Shown here: one piece after another, positions 62,721 through 64,000 of the stretch | Layout of the letters: every line of letters begins with the position of its first letter | Position numbering within the stretch: the stretch's first letter is position 1 | DNA from: Lasioglossum baleicum | Lineage: Eukaryota > Arthropoda > Insecta > Hymenoptera > Halictidae | Length of the DNA stretch: 64,000 nt | Assembly (NCBI RefSeq): GCF_051020765.1 | Contig: NC_134929.1 | Location: 1,638,786 to 1,702,785, forward strand | Direction: 5' to 3' | Program-made: the position numbers and the translations under genes | Notes under the pieces: generated by a model | What the model was told of the DNA's origin: nothing | What the model saw: only the letters and a program-made list of their open reading frames with translations | Databases searched by the model: none

Positions 62721-64000
62721 TCACCTACACCCCGCGCCCGTTCACACGCATCCAACTCCTGGGACGAGAAGTAGAGGCACTACTGGACACAGGCTCGCAA
62801 TTGTCCTGCATCAACGAGGAGGTCCAGGAATGGGCACACCAGAGAAGGTTCACGGAACTCACCCCAGCCAGACGCATCGGATTAGCCGACGGTTCCGATA
62901 TAGTACCGATCGGCAAGATCACATTACCGTTCTGTATAGGAGGACAGACGCAGACACAAGAATTCACCATCCTGCCGAAGATGGGACCGCCGGTCTTGTT
63001 GGGGGTCCGAGCAATCGCACGATTGCAGATCACCTTAACCCCACCACCTGACATCGCTTCCTGGCCCGCCGACTACTTAGCCGAACCGTGCCTACAGTTA
63101 GGCCTCCGAAAACCGCCAGAGGACGAACAAAAACGACTGGAATTTTTTTTAGAACAGGAGATGAAACTATTCGAGACCGTTCCAGGGCGCACCACGCTCA
63201 CTCAACATCGCATCAAACTGACCGACGGCACGCCTATCAAACAACGGTACCGCCCGAGAAACCCAGCGATGCAGGCAGTAATCAACGAAGAAGTGGAAAA
63301 GATGCTACAGGAGGGAGTTATTGAACCGTCTGACAGCCCGTGGAGTTCACCAGTCGTCGTAGTCAGAAAGAAAGACGGCAAGCCACGCTTCTGCGTCGAC
63401 TTCCGCAGACTAAACGATCGATCCGAGAAAGACGCCTATCCATTGCCTCAAATACAGGCTACCCTCGACAAGTTGCGAGGCGCAAAGTACTTGACCACCT
63501 TAGACCTCAAAAACGGATACTGGCAAATCCCATTAGAGAACTCCAGCCGGCCGCTCACCGCTTTTACTGTACCCGGCAAAGGACTATTCCAATTTACGGT
63601 TATGCCGTTTGGATTGCATTCGGCGCCAGCCACTTTCCAGCGCCTACTCGACCAGATCATCGGGCCCGAACTCGAGCCGTTTGCATTTGCCTACCTCGAT
63701 GATATTATTGTTGTAAGCAAAACGTTCGAGGAACACCAGAGGCATCTCCGAGAAGTTTTCCGCCGGCTCCGCGCCGCCGGGCTACGACTCAACCCGGAAA
63801 AATGCCGATTCTGCGTAGATAGCCTCCGATATCTCGGCCACGTCGTAGACCAACAAGGTATTAGGACCGACCCCGAGAAGACCAGCGCAATCGCACGGCT
63901 CACGGCGCCAAAAACGATACGAGAAGTACGCCGATTCCACGGAATGGCATCCTGGTACCGGCGGTTCGTGCCGAATTTCGCCGAGATCGTGGAGCCATTA
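62717..64000 (+). CDS. Gypsy-3 pol, 5' part (protease, RT), truncated by window edge
   Basis: Open in the -1 frame relative to gag across the gag stop, so entry is probably by frameshift; 62717 marks the codon overlapping the gag stop and is not a start. Protease EALLDTGSQLSCI at about residues 23-35 and ILPKMGPPVLLGVRAI. RT then follows: KQRYRPRNPAM, SPWSSPVVVVRKKDGKPRF, TTLDLKNGYWQIPL, MPFGLHSAPATFQRL, AYLDDIIVVSK (YLDD, about residue 327), and the thumb to FHGMASWYRRFVPNF at the edge. No stop is seen in 428 codons. Confidence 0.92.

Larger units (their letters stand above)
60447..64000 (+). mobile_element. Gypsy-3: 5' part of a Ty3/Gypsy element, runs off the window
   Basis: A 1221-bp LTR (60447-61667), PBS, gag and the first 1.28 kb of pol are present. 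All frames are open as far as visible. The LTR is related at its start to LTR-C. The rest of pol and the 3' LTR lie beyond 64000. Confidence 0.92.

Overview
No host gene, rRNA or CRISPR array is recognisable in this window. It is almost wholly transposable elements, satellites and their nested remains. The families present (BEL/Pao and Ty3/Gypsy LTR retrotransposons, an R1-like non-LTR element, a BED-finger hAT transposase, a tRNA-headed SINE, mariner- and hAT-like MITEs) point to an insect genome. A hymenopteran such as an ant is my best guess, but it rests on general resemblance of the proteins and is not proven. The setting looks like a TE island or heterochromatin.

Layout: 1-637 inverted Gypsy LTR piece (LTR-B); 753-937 mariner-like MITE; about 2300-2860 a two-copy 279-bp tandem repeat; 3212-5129 a dead Gypsy relic; 6838-7313 a palindromic MITE (P1); 7777-14465 a complete BEL element on the minus strand (BEL-1); 14482-20308 a head-to-head inverted pair of partial Gypsy copies with arms of about 1.15 kb; 20309-22372 a mosaic of LTR pieces; 22373-23058 a 99-bp satellite; 23109-25134 a broken hAT transposase; 25640-26199 a solo-LTR-like block; 26414-26624 a fold-back; 26975-38313 a complete 11.3-kb Gypsy (Gypsy-1); 38361-44405 a palindromic MITE (P2) split by a complete 5.5-kb Gypsy (Gypsy-2, 38801-44274); 44737-52250 a third palindromic MITE (P3) split by a complete BEL with one open frame of 1750 codons (BEL-2, 45082-51924); 53330-53662 a TIR MITE; 54533-55658 a hAT-like palindrome; 55972-59501 a tRNA-headed SINE split by an R1-like non-LTR element (56177-59476); 60447-64000 the 5' part of another Gypsy (Gypsy-3) that runs off the window.

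How it fits together: four LTR elements have both LTRs or a clean 5' end with PBS, matching target-site duplications where both ends are visible, and nearly identical LTRs, so insertions are recent. BEL-2 and Gypsy-2 sit inside long palindromic MITEs, BEL-1 sits inside a copy of the 99-bp satellite, and the non-LTR element sits in the A box of a SINE. Older copies are broken by frameshifts, deletions or inversion. The most unusual features are a third, cysteine-rich, partly RING-H2-like ORF at the env position of Gypsy-1, a conserved basic ORF inside its 2.3-2.5-kb LTRs, the related palindromic MITE family, and the head-to-head inverted Gypsy pair.
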